DNA of 64,000 bases from Sphingobium amiense. Lineage in GTDB: Bacteria; Pseudomonadota; Alphaproteobacteria; Sphingomonadales; Sphingomonadaceae. Below the pieces are notes generated by a model that saw nothing but the letters and a program-made list of their open reading frames with translations, was not told the origin of the DNA and ran no database searches. The position numbers and the translations under genes were made by a program. The DNA lies in contig NZ_AP018664.1 in assembly GCF_003967075.1 (NCBI RefSeq), positions 3,994,001 through 4,058,000 on the forward strand. The letters run 5' to 3'. Below are positions 8,468 to 16,178 of the stretch, one piece after another (within the stretch, counting starts at the first letter, position 1; each line of letters opens with the position of its first letter).

Positions 8468-8488
8468 CGCAATCCGGACCGGATTGCG
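8468..8488. terminator. Perfect hairpin downstream of the beta-helix gene
   Basis: CGCAATCCG and CGGATTGCG form a 9-base-pair perfect stem with a 3-base loop, 30 bases after the stop. There is no T run, so it may be a transcript-stabilising or factor-dependent terminator hairpin rather than an intrinsic terminator. Confidence 0.4.
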
Positions 8489-8526
8489 GCCCGCGGGTGC
8501 GTGCGGATTAAGGAAAAGGCAATCAC

Positions 8527-8549
8527 CATGCAGTGAAATTTACTGCATG
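8527..8549. promoter_or_regulatory. 23-base dyad ending exactly on the start codon of the next gene
   Basis: CATGCAGT, seven bases (GAAATTT), then ACTGCATG: a perfect 8-base inverted repeat whose right arm ends with the ATG (8547-8549) of the following gene. The left arm contains an ATG-CAG-TGA mini-frame (8528-8536) preceded by AAGGAAAAGG. It could be an operator or an RNA hairpin that hides the start. Confidence 0.5.
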
Positions 8550-8936
8550 AACAAGGCTTTGGCTTCATCCTGCATATCCGTCATCGCTGCCGGTTCGGCG
8601 GCGAGGCGCGCGCGGTTGCGCACCGTCCTTCCCGCCGCGCTGCTGCTGCTGGCGGGTCTCTGCGCGCTGGTCGCCGCGTCGCTAACGGGTGTGAGGGGGC
8701 CGGGCACCTATGCCGTGGTCGCGCCGCCGGGATCGCGGCTGGCCGATGCCGTGGAGATCATCCGCGCCGCCGACGGGCGGCTGGTGCGGCCGGGGCGCTT
8801 TGCCAACATCGCCATCGCCCGTTCCGCCCGGCCCGACTTCGCGCAGGCGTTGCGCCGCGCGGGCGCCTGGGCCGTCATCGACGCAACGGGGCAGGGCGGA
8901 TGCCTCGCGCCGCTTCTGGAGAGGACGCCGTCATGA
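8547..8936 (+). CDS. Small membrane-anchored protein upstream of a hybrid histidine kinase
   Basis: A 129-residue protein with one strong transmembrane segment (TVLPAALLLLAGLCALVAAS, about 33-52) and a soluble C-terminal part of about 75 residues (SRLADAVEIIRAADGRLVRP and a following RRAGAWAVIDATGQGGC). No family recognised. ATG at 8547 is chosen because it gives a short basic N-terminus, though a Shine-Dalgarno directly before it is weak. Its stop overlaps the kinase start by 4 bases (ATGA), so it is translationally coupled to the phosphorelay and could be a periplasmic partner or sensor subunit of the kinase (inference). Confidence 0.7.
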   Translation: MNKALASSCISVIAAGSAARRARLRTVLPAALLLLAGLCALVAASLTGVRGPGTYAVVAPPGSRLADAVEIIRAADGRLVRPGRFANIAIARSARPDFAQALRRAGAWAVIDATGQGGCLAPLLERTPS

Positions 8937-11728
8937 TCGTCGAACTCGATATGCTGCGCCGCCAGTTCGGGCGGTTTCTGCTGCCGCTCTTCTGGGGGCA
9001 TGTGCCGCTGCTGGCGGCGGTGGCTCTGATGACCGGCCATTCGCCCGCAGGCGCGGCGGTGGCGGGCGCGCTGCTCGCCGGAGCCTATCACCTGACATGG
9101 TGGCGGGAAGGGAGCGCGCCCGCGACCCGATATCTGTCGGCCATCGCCCTGATGGGGGAGCCTGCCATCCTGCTGTTCCTGCTGCGCGGCCATGCGTGGC
9201 AGATGGACATGCACATGTATTTCTTCGCGATGCTGGCGCTGACTATCGCATGGTGCGACAAGCGCGCGATCCTCGCGGCGGCGGCGGCGACGGCGCTGCA
9301 TCACCTGCTGCTGCTCTACCTGCTGCCGATTGCCGTGTTTCCGGGCGAGGGCAATGTCGAGCGTGTGCTGCTCCATGCCGGGATCGTCGCGTTTCAGACG
9401 ACCGTCCTCATGTGGCTGAGCGACAAGCTGGTCGAGAGCTTCGCGCGCAATCAGCAGATGGGCGAGGAGATATGGGCCAAGAACGCCGCGCTGGAAGAAC
9501 GCACGCGCGAGGCGGAGGAGGCGAGCCGCGCCAAGAGCCTGTTCCTCGCCAATATGAGCCACGAGATCCGCACGCCGATGAATGCGATTCTGGGCTTCTG
9601 CCATCTGGCGCAGCGTGGCGCGGCGGACCCCCGGCAGCAGGATTATCTGGGCAAGATCGCGCAGGCGGGATCGTCGCTGCTGCGGCTCATCAACGACATT
9701 CTCGACTATTCGAAGAATGAGGCGGGCAAGCTGACGCTGGAGCGGCATCCGTTCAGCCTGCGCCGGGCGATCGAGAACCAGATCAACCTCGTCGCGGAAG
9801 CGGCGGCGGCGAAGCAGGTGACGATCGAATCGCATATCGCCAAGGACGTGCCCGAACGGCTGGTCGGCGACGAGATACGGTTCGGACAGGTGGCGCTCAA
9901 CCTGCTGAGCAACGCGGTCAAATTTTCCGAGCGGGGCAGGGTGACGGTTCGCCTCTCGATGGCCCCGGACGGGGACGGCGCGCCGCTGGTGCAACTGTCC
10001 GTCCGCGACACCGGCATCGGCATGAGCGCGGAGCAGCAGGAAAGCCTGTTCAGCAGCTTCACGCAGGCGGACAGTTCGACGACGCGGCGCTTCGGCGGCA
10101 CCGGCCTTGGCCTTGCCATCTGCCGCCAGATCGTCGGGCAGATGGACGGCGAGATCCGCGTCGAGAGCGCGCCGGGGGAAGGGAGCTGCTTCACCTGCCG
10201 GATGCGGATGGCGCGCGAGGAGGATGGCGGCGCGCGCGAAGCGATCGCGCCCGATCATGTGCGCTCGCTGCGCGTGCTGGCGGCGGACGACAATCCCGCT
10301 TCGCGCCAGATCATGCAGGACATGTTCGCCGGCTGGGGCATGGCGGTCGATCTGGTCGCGTCGGGGGACGAGGCGGTGGCGGCGGTGGAAGCGGCGGACC
10401 GGAGCGGGCGGCCCTATGACCTGCTGCTGCTCGACTGGAAGATGCCGGGCATGGACGGGATGAGCGCGATCCGGGAAGTCCGCGCCATGGCGCTGCGCCA
10501 CCAGCCGCCACGCATGGTGATCGTCACCGCCTATGGCGCGGAGGATCTGCGCGGCGACCTGCACGATGCCGATGTGGCGGGGTTCCTCACCAAGCCGATT
10601 GCGCCGCGCACGCTGATGGACACCGTCGGGCAACTGTTCGCCGGAGGCGCGCCGTTCCGGCCTGCAATCGCGCTGCCGCAGGTCGAAGCGCGGCTGCGGG
10701 GGCTGAAACTGCTGCTGGTGGAGGATAATGAGATCAATCAGGAAATCGCGGTCGAACTGCTGGCCGATGCCGGACTGCTGGTCGACGTGGCGGAGAATGG
10801 CCGCATCGCCTGCGAGAAGATGGAGGCGCAGGGCGGCGACTATGCGGCGATCCTGATGGACGTGCAGATGCCCGAGATGGACGGTATCGCCGCGACGCGC
10901 ATCATCCGCCGGACCTGGCCCGCCGGGCGGCTGCCGATCATCGCCATGACCGCGCACGCCTATGAGGAGGAGAAGGAGCGCGGCCGTGAGGCGGGGATGG
11001 ACGATCATGTCGCCAAGCCCGTCGATCCCGCCGCGCTGGTGGCGACGCTCAACCGCTGGCTGAAGCCGCGCGGCGAGGCCACCGCGCCCGATGCGGCAGA
11101 GGGGGGTAAGGAACTGGAGCCGCTGTTGCCCGACAGCCTGCCGCCGTTCGACATTTCCGCAGCGCTGCGCCGGGTGAACGGCAAGGCGGCGCTGCTGCGC
11201 AGGCTGATCCTGAGCTTCGGGTCCACCTATGGCGAGGTGGCGCGCGACCTGCGCGTCTATCTGTCGACCGGATTGCTGCCTGACGCACGGCGGCTGGCGC
11301 ACAGTCTGAAAGGCGTTGCGGGATCGCTGGAGCTGGCGGCGGTGCAGCGGATCGCCGCCGACATCGAACGCATGGTGGCGCAGGAGGATATGGAGCAGGC
11401 GCGGCTCGCCATCGTCGATCTGGAAGATGCCATCGCGCCCGCCATCGCGGCGGCGCGGACGCTGACAGGCGATCCGGTCGGCGCGGCGCCTGTGTCGGCC
11501 TCCGCCGCCGATCCCGCGCGGGTCGAGGCGGCGCGGGATGCGCTGCGCGATATGCTGTCGCGGCGGAGCCTCGGCGCGCGGGCAGGCTTCCGCCGCTATG
11601 CCGACGCGGCGGGACTCACCCCCGTGCAGCGGGCGGCGCATCCCCTGCATCAGGCGCTGGAGCGGCTGGACTATGACGCCGCGCTGGCGTGGATCGACGC
11701 CCAGGCGCAGGGCGCGGGAGTGCGATGA
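8933..11728 (+). CDS. Hybrid sensor histidine kinase with two receiver domains and Hpt
   Basis: A 931-residue inner-membrane phosphorelay protein. The N-terminal 170 residues hold about six hydrophobic segments without a large periplasmic domain. A coiled stretch (about 175-200) leads to HisKA with the phospho-acceptor His210 in MSHEIRTPMN. The HATPase has NLLSNAVKF, DTGIGM and GGTGLGLAI. Receiver 1 (about 446-565) has phospho-acceptor Asp501 in LLDWKMPGMDG; receiver 2 (about 585-705) has Asp643 in LMDVQMPEMDG. The C-terminal Hpt has His790 in AHSLKG. All residues of a four-step relay are intact, plus an extra receiver. It overlaps by ATGA with genes on both sides, so its output is probably the downstream receiver-GGEEF protein. 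Confidence 0.93.
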   Translation: MIVELDMLRRQFGRFLLPLFWGHVPLLAAVALMTGHSPAGAAVAGALLAGAYHLTWWREGSAPATRYLSAIALMGEPAILLFLLRGHAWQMDMHMYFFAMLALTIAWCDKRAILAAAAATALHHLLLLYLLPIAVFPGEGNVERVLLHAGIVAFQTTVLMWLSDKLVESFARNQQMGEEIWAKNAALEERTREAEEASRAKSLFLANMSHEIRTPMNAILGFCHLAQRGAADPRQQDYLGKIAQAGSSLLRLINDILDYSKNEAGKLTLERHPFSLRRAIENQINLVAEAAAAKQVTIESHIAKDVPERLVGDEIRFGQVALNLLSNAVKFSERGRVTVRLSMAPDGDGAPLVQLSVRDTGIGMSAEQQESLFSSFTQADSSTTRRFGGTGLGLAICRQIVGQMDGEIRVESAPGEGSCFTCRMRMAREEDGGAREAIAPDHVRSLRVLAADDNPASRQIMQDMFAGWGMAVDLVASGDEAVAAVEAADRSGRPYDLLLLDWKMPGMDGMSAIREVRAMALRHQPPRMVIVTAYGAEDLRGDLHDADVAGFLTKPIAPRTLMDTVGQLFAGGAPFRPAIALPQVEARLRGLKLLLVEDNEINQEIAVELLADAGLLVDVAENGRIACEKMEAQGGDYAAILMDVQMPEMDGIAATRIIRRTWPAGRLPIIAMTAHAYEEEKERGREAGMDDHVAKPVDPAALVATLNRWLKPRGEATAPDAAEGGKELEPLLPDSLPPFDISAALRRVNGKAALLRRLILSFGSTYGEVARDLRVYLSTGLLPDARRLAHSLKGVAGSLELAAVQRIAADIERMVAQEDMEQARLAIVDLEDAIAPAIAAARTLTGDPVGAAPVSASAADPARVEAARDALRDMLSRRSLGARAGFRRYADAAGLTPVQRAAHPLHQALERLDYDAALAWIDAQAQGAGVR

Positions 11729-12657
11729 TGGGCAAGGCCACCATCCTGATCGTCGATGACGACATCGCCAATATCGAGATCATGAACGCCGTGCTGGAGG
11801 AGGATTATGAAGTCTGCTTCGCCACTTCGGGGTGGCAGGCGCTGGACGTGGCGCGCACGGCGCAGCCCGATCTCATCCTGCTCGACGTGCTGATGCCGGG
11901 CATCGACGGGTTCGAGGTGTGCCGCCAGCTCAAGGCCGATCCGCTGCTGGCCGACATGCCGGTGATCTTCACGACGGGCCTCGGCGACACGGAGGACGAG
12001 ATGCGCGGGCTGGCGCTGGGCGCGATCGACTATGTGACCAAGCCGGTTCAGCCCGCCATCCTGCGCGCGCGGGTGAGCAATCATGTCGAGCTGAAGCGGC
12101 TGCGCGACCGGCTGGCGACGATGGCCGTGACCGATGCACTGACGGGCCTCAGCAACCGGCGGCATCTGGAGCGGTCGCTGGAAAGCGAAACGGCGCGGCT
12201 GGGGCGCATCGGCGACTGGCTGTCGGTCATCATGCTCGACATCGACTTCTTCAAGCAGTTCAACGACACCTACGGCCATCCGGCGGGCGACCGGTGCATC
12301 ATGATGGTGGCGGCGGCGCTGGGGCGGGCGGTGAAGCGGGCGACGGACCTGCCCGCCCGCTATGGCGGCGAGGAGTTCGCCTGCATCCTGCCCGGCACCG
12401 ATGCGGCAGGCGCGGAACTGGTCGCGCAGGAAATCCGGCTTCAGATCCAGTCGCTCAACATCCCGCACGAAGGATCGCAGGTCAGCCCCTATATCACCGT
12501 CAGCATCGGCATCGCGTCCGCCCGCTGCCGCCCCGACCTGCCCGGCGAGCGCTGGATCGCGGAGGCGGACCGGCAGCTTTACCGCAGCAAGCAGCGGGGC
12601 CGGGACCGTATTTCGGGCGGTGAATTCGCGGTCGAGGAGCGGCGTTGCCGCGCCTGA
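11725..12657 (+). CDS. Response regulator diguanylate cyclase (REC-GGDEF, PleD-like)
   Basis: A 310-residue protein: receiver domain (1-120) with DDD at 10-12 region, phospho-acceptor Asp54 (LLDVLMPGIDG) and the switch Lys in YVTKPV; then a GGDEF domain with the active-site signature GGEEF (214-218) and an intact RxxD inhibitory site (RATD) five residues before it. It should make cyclic di-GMP when phosphorylated and be product-inhibited. The ATG at 11725 overlaps the kinase stop (ATGA), giving a three-gene coupled operon: membrane protein, hybrid kinase, cyclase. Confidence 0.93.
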   Translation: MMGKATILIVDDDIANIEIMNAVLEEDYEVCFATSGWQALDVARTAQPDLILLDVLMPGIDGFEVCRQLKADPLLADMPVIFTTGLGDTEDEMRGLALGAIDYVTKPVQPAILRARVSNHVELKRLRDRLATMAVTDALTGLSNRRHLERSLESETARLGRIGDWLSVIMLDIDFFKQFNDTYGHPAGDRCIMMVAAALGRAVKRATDLPARYGGEEFACILPGTDAAGAELVAQEIRLQIQSLNIPHEGSQVSPYITVSIGIASARCRPDLPGERWIAEADRQLYRSKQRGRDRISGGEFAVEERRCRA

Positions 12658-12774
12658 GGCGATTTTTCCGCCCATTTACCACCTTTTGATGCGATTTCGC
12701 CCTCACCTAGGCATAGACGGCGGCATGTCTGGCGGTTAGGTCAGGTCATCCATAAGCCAGGAGTGAATCATCTT

Positions 12775-13050
12775 ATGAACAACAGCGATCTCGCCGAAGC
12801 CGTCGCCTCCGCGCATGACCTCAGCAAGGCCGACGCGCGCAAGCTGGTCGATGCCGTGATCGGCGCCATCGCCGACGCAGCCGCCAAGGGCGACGAAGTG
12901 TCGCTCAGCGGGTTCGGCAAGTTCAAGGTGAAGGACAGCCCCGCACGTCAGGGCCGCAATCCTTCGACCGGCGCGACCATCGAGATCGCCGCGTCCAAGA
13001 AGCTGACCTTCACGCCCGCCAAGGCGGTCAAGGATCGGCTGAACGGCTGA
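12775..13050 (+). CDS. hup: HU-family DNA-binding protein
   Basis: A 91-residue histone-like protein: LAEAVASAHDLSKADARKLV dimerisation helices, the FGKFKVKDSPARQGRNPSTG beta-arm with the conserved Arg-Asn-Pro motif that intercalates DNA, and a final helix with FTPAKAVKDRLNG. ATG at 12775 follows AGGAG at about 11 bases; a GTG at 12763 would add four residues. It is monocistronic with its own AT-richer leader (12658-12774). Role: nucleoid architecture. Confidence 0.95.
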   Translation: MNNSDLAEAVASAHDLSKADARKLVDAVIGAIADAAAKGDEVSLSGFGKFKVKDSPARQGRNPSTGATIEIAASKKLTFTPAKAVKDRLNG

Positions 13051-13129
13051 TCCCCCGGACGGAGCGCGAGGCGCGGCGGCGCGATGCCGCCCGCTTGCGC
13101 GACGCCGGATATGGTTTAGGCAGCGGGCG

Positions 13130-13792
13130 ATGATCCTTCGCCTGCTGCCTTTTCTTTTGGGCCTGCTGCCGGTGGCGGCGCTGGCCCTGCCCGCCAACCG
13201 CCCGACGCCCGGATATACCCGCGTCGCCATCGAAACATCGGTCGGCACCATCACCGTCGCGGTCGACAACAGGCGCGCGCCGCGGACGTCCGCCAACTTC
13301 CTGACCTATGTCGACGATGGCCGGTTCGACGGCGTGACCTTCTATCGCGCGGCGCGGCGCAAGAGCGATCCGCATTACGGCCTGATCCAGGGCGGCATCG
13401 ACACCGATGCGCGCCGGTCGCTGCCGCCCATTCCGCACGAGCCGACCAGCCGGACGGGCATCCGCCACCTCGACGCCACGCTGTCGATGGCGCGGCCCAA
13501 CCGGCCCGATTCGGCGATGGGCAATTTCTTCATCACGATCGGCGCGACACCCAATATGGACGCGCGGGGCAGCTATATCGGCTATGCCGCCTTCGGCCAT
13601 GTAGTCGGCGGGATGGACGTGGTGCGCCGGATATTGGCGGTGCCCACCTGCTGCGGATCGGGACCGATGCGGGGGCAGATGATCGTCAGGCCCGTCCGCA
13701 TCCTCCGCGCGCGGCGTCTGGACGGGACGCCGCACCCTTCGCCGGGGGTGAAGCCCTGGCTGATCGGCCTCCATAAGAAGACAGCGAAGTAG
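13130..13792 (+). CDS. Exported cyclophilin-type peptidyl-prolyl cis-trans isomerase
   Basis: A 220-residue protein with a signal peptide (LRLLPFLLGLLPVAALALPA) followed by a cyclophilin core: VAIETSVGTITVAVDNRRAP, FLTYVDDGRFDGVTFYRA, LSMARPNRPDSAMGNFFITI and YAAFGHVVGGMDVV. It lacks the strict FHR of high-activity cyclophilins (FYRA here, with Arg kept), as in many periplasmic bacterial PPIases. Likely role is periplasmic protein folding. The C-terminal 40 residues are a basic extension beyond the usual fold. Neighbours suggest no operon partner. Confidence 0.88.
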   Translation: MILRLLPFLLGLLPVAALALPANRPTPGYTRVAIETSVGTITVAVDNRRAPRTSANFLTYVDDGRFDGVTFYRAARRKSDPHYGLIQGGIDTDARRSLPPIPHEPTSRTGIRHLDATLSMARPNRPDSAMGNFFITIGATPNMDARGSYIGYAAFGHVVGGMDVVRRILAVPTCCGSGPMRGQMIVRPVRILRARRLDGTPHPSPGVKPWLIGLHKKTAK

Positions 13793-13807
13793 ACAGCTAC
13801 ACGGGTT

Positions 13808-14041
13808 TTACGCGAAGGCCGGTTCGTGCCGCCGCTCGCGCCGGGTGCGGCCCGCCGGGCGGTTGAGGAAGCGTTTCCACGCCTGTTCGTGGAAGAAGAA
13901 GGCGACGGCGTTGATGACAGGTTCGACCAGCGCAATGCCGCCCGCGACGGCGACCGATCCGGTCAGCACATAGGCGACCGAAAAGCCGACGGTCAGGTGG
14001 ATGGCGAGGTAGGTCAGCGTCTTGACGAGATCGAGGGGCAT
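13808..14041 (-). CDS. DUF2061 small membrane protein
   Basis: A 77-residue protein with two hydrophobic segments (LTYLAIHLTVGFSVAYVLTG and VAGGIALVEPVINAVAFFFH) followed by the motif HEQAWKRF, matching the DUF2061 family (about 70-90 residues, function unknown), often written as KTLTY-x-hhH then EP-hhN-hhYhhHE-xhW. The tail is basic. GGAGACC precedes the ATG. The 110-base region upstream to the divergent DUF72 gene contains an AT-rich TAATAATCATTCTCA stretch that may be an iron-responsive or other operator. Confidence 0.8.
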   Translation of the reverse strand: MPLDLVKTLTYLAIHLTVGFSVAYVLTGSVAVAGGIALVEPVINAVAFFFHEQAWKRFLNRPAGRTRRERRHEPAFA

Positions 14042-14152
14042 GGCGGGTCTCCTTCGACATGTAATTAATAATCATTCTCAATAATCGCAACATGAGTTTT
14101 CCGCTGGCTCTGATCGGATCGGGCGATCACAGAAGAGGAAAAGGAGGACGGC

Positions 14153-14893
14153 ATGGCGGGACGGATCAGGATCGGCATTGGCGGATGGGTCTACGAGCCG
14201 TGGCGGGGCAGCTTCTATCCGCAGGGGCTGCGCCAGAAGGATGAGCTGGCCTATGTCGGCGCGCATCTGACCGCGACCGAGATCAACGCGACCTATTATA
14301 GCAGCCAGAAGCCCGCGACCTTCGCAGGCTGGGCGAAGGCGGTGCCGGACGGCTTCCAGTTCGCGGTCAAGGCATCGCGATACTGCACCAACCGCAGGCT
14401 GCTGGCCGAAGCGGGCGAATCGGTCGCGAAGTTCACCGGACAGGGAATAGCGGAGCTGGGCGACCGGCTGGGGCCGATCCTGTGGCAGTTCATGCCGACC
14501 AAGCGGTTCGATCCCGATGATTTCGAGGCGTTTCTGGCGTTGCTGCCGGCAAGCGTCGCGGGGGTGCCGCTGCGTCATGCGCTGGAGGTGCGGCATGAGA
14601 GTTTCGCCGACCCGGCCTTCATCACCATGGCGAAGCAGGCGGGCGCGGCGATCGTCTATGCCGATCATGAGGCATATCCGGCCATCGAGGGCGAGGATGT
14701 CGGTTTTTCCTACATGCGGCTGATGCGGGGGCAGGCCGACGAGCCGACCGGCTACGCGCCCGATGCCATCGCGCGCTGGGCGGATCGGGCGCGGGTGCTG
14801 GCGGAACGGGGCGATGTCTACGGCTTTTTCATCAGCGGCGCCAAGGAGCGCAATCCGGCCGCGGCGCAGATGCTGATGACACATTTAAAGTGA
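14153..14893 (+). CDS. DUF72 family protein
   Basis: A 246-residue TIM-barrel-like protein of the DUF72 (YecE) family: RIGIGGWVYEPWRGSFYP at the start, the invariant EINATYYS, FQFAVKASRYCTN, GPILWQFMP and ALEVRHESF, ending with YGFFISGAKERNPAAAQML. The biochemical function of the family is not established. The ATG follows AAAAGGAGG. No co-transcribed partner is obvious. Confidence 0.9.
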   Translation: MAGRIRIGIGGWVYEPWRGSFYPQGLRQKDELAYVGAHLTATEINATYYSSQKPATFAGWAKAVPDGFQFAVKASRYCTNRRLLAEAGESVAKFTGQGIAELGDRLGPILWQFMPTKRFDPDDFEAFLALLPASVAGVPLRHALEVRHESFADPAFITMAKQAGAAIVYADHEAYPAIEGEDVGFSYMRLMRGQADEPTGYAPDAIARWADRARVLAERGDVYGFFISGAKERNPAAAQMLMTHLK

Positions 14894-15015
14894 CGCCCTG
14901 TTGCATTTAATGCAATCGGTCCGGCGGACTTTGCGATTGTTACATCAGTATGACGGGCGTAGGGGCGCGCTACCGCTCAAGTGGAGCGGCATATTCGTCA
15001 TGATGGAGACCATCC

Positions 15016-15099
15016 ATGCGTCAGATGTTTCAGGGTGCGGTTCTCGCCGCCGCTGTCGGCACGCAGTTGCTGACCTTCTATTCGGTGCTCTATGCCTGA
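15016..15099 (+). CDS. 27-residue hydrophobic micro-protein
   Basis: ATG at 15016, with GGAGA about 8 bases upstream, opens a 27-codon frame starting MRQMFQGAVLAAAVGTQLLT and ending in SVLYA; it is almost entirely one membrane-spanning helix. It is followed after 43 bases by a strong intrinsic terminator, so it looks like a complete small transcription unit. No function known. Conservation of this tiny frame in relatives would confirm it. Confidence 0.5.
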   Translation: MRQMFQGAVLAAAVGTQLLTFYSVLYA

Positions 15100-15142
15100 T
15101 CGTGGATTGCCCACGATCATGATCCCGCAGCAACGGGATGCG

Positions 15143-15180
15143 AAAAGGCCGCTTCTGGATTAACCAGAGCGGCCTTTTTA
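15143..15180 (+). terminator. Strong intrinsic terminator
   Basis: AAAAGGCCGCT and AGCGGCCTTTT form an 11-base stem, extended inward by CTGG/CCAG, followed by TTTA. It closes the micro-protein transcript at 15016-15099 and could also stop the convergent pspC transcript, because the left flank reads as T-rich on the minus strand. Confidence 0.85.
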
Positions 15181-15225
15181 CTTATTGGTAACTATTGACC
15201 CGACAGCTTCGCGCGGCGGGCGCGA

Positions 15226-15411
15226 TCATCCCTCCGCCAGCCAGCCTGCCAGAAGATAGGCCACAACCCCGACCGGACCCAGCGCGCAGAGCGTCAGCAG
15301 GACGACCGCGATGCGGATCAGCGTCACGTCGATATGGGTGCGGTTGGCAAGCCCGGCGCACACGCCCATGATCTTGCCCTGGCGGCGGTCGAGGGTGAAA
15401 CTGTTGTTCAT
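15226..15411 (-). CDS. PspC-domain membrane protein
   Basis: A 61-residue protein with a PspC domain: FTLDRRQGKIMGVCAGLANR followed by DVTLIRIAVVLLTLCALGPVG and a second hydrophobic stretch. Stand-alone PspC proteins are envelope-stress-linked membrane proteins in proteobacteria. ATG at 15411 has AAAGGCC upstream. It lies 40 bases downstream of another micro-membrane-protein gene on the same strand, probably co-transcribed. No pspA or pspB is in the window. Confidence 0.85.
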   Translation of the reverse strand: MNNSFTLDRRQGKIMGVCAGLANRTHIDVTLIRIAVVLLTLCALGPVGVVAYLLAGWLAEG

Positions 15412-15451
15412 GGAAATCTGGCCTTTCGATGGAGGAATGACGGGGAACCGA

Positions 15452-15556
15452 TCAGGCGATCGGCACCACGGGGACGGCTGCGCTGACGAACAGGCCGGCG
15501 AAAATGACCGCGCCCAGCAGAGCGAAGGCGGCGTTGTGGATCTTGACGATGGACAT
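15452..15556 (-). CDS. 34-residue membrane micro-protein upstream of pspC
   Basis: ATG at 15554-15556, preceded by AGGGAG at about 8 bases, opens a 34-codon frame: MSIVKIHNAAFALLGAVIFA and then a hydrophobic run ending VVPIA. It is one transmembrane helix with a short charged N-terminus. Good ribosome-binding site, tight spacing to pspC and membrane character support a real gene; it may be a small partner in a Psp-like envelope-stress response (inference only). Confidence 0.5.
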   Translation of the reverse strand: MSIVKIHNAAFALLGAVIFAGLFVSAAVPVVPIA

Positions 15557-15738
15557 GATGGATACTCCCTGATGTGCGGGCCGGATCGTCCGGCCCTGAT
15601 GCAAGGCGATATTGCAGAGGCTGTGCCAATTGCGGTTTTCTGCGGAAATGGGCCATTTTTGCGCAGGACGGGCGGAAGTCGCCTTGTGAATCTTCCATGT
15701 GGTTGGGAAATTGTGCCGAAGGTTGGGGATTGTTTCGC

Positions 15739-16140
15739 ATGGCGATGACGCTTTTCGTCTATGGCACGCTGAGGCCGGCGTTCGACGGGCCGATGGCGCG
15801 GCGGTTGAAGGCGGAAGCGGAGCATCTGGGAATGGCCCGGACGGCAGGCACTTTGATCATGGTGGCCGACTATCCCGGCTTCGTGCCGGGCGGCGCGGAG
15901 GATGTCGTCGGCGACCTGTTCGCGCTGCGCGACGCCGCCACGCTCGACTGGCTCGATGCTTATGAGGAATGCGCGGCGCATGATCCGTTGCCGCACGAAT
16001 ATCGGCGCGAGGCGGTGCAGATAGTGGGGAAGGACGGTCCGGCGATGGCGTGGACCTATGTCTACGCCTTTCCCACGGACGGGCTGGAGCGGGTCGCTGG
16101 CGGCGACTTCCTGGCTTGCGCGCGGCCCGGCGGGGGCTAG
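15739..16140 (+). CDS. Gamma-glutamylcyclotransferase-like (AIG2/GGCT) protein
   Basis: A 133-residue protein starting LFVYGTLRPAFDGPMARRL, the YGTLR signature of the GGCT/AIG2 fold that binds the substrate in its BtrG-like pocket. The acidic residue of DAYEECAAHD fits the catalytic Glu position of the family. Known members cyclise gamma-glutamyl amines; the actual substrate is unknown. ATG at 15739 is the first in-frame start with this fold; upstream codons in frame read through non-coding DNA. Confidence 0.85.
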   Translation: MAMTLFVYGTLRPAFDGPMARRLKAEAEHLGMARTAGTLIMVADYPGFVPGGAEDVVGDLFALRDAATLDWLDAYEECAAHDPLPHEYRREAVQIVGKDGPAMAWTYVYAFPTDGLERVAGGDFLACARPGGG

Positions 16141-16178
16141 TGTGCAGCGAAGGGGGCGTTGGAACAAGGAGCGCCGCG

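Noticed and set aside
8708..11650. 980-codon leftward open frame opposite the hybrid kinase
   Set aside because: His/Arg/Gln-rich composition typical of antisense frames; the opposite strand has complete kinase, receiver and Hpt motifs.
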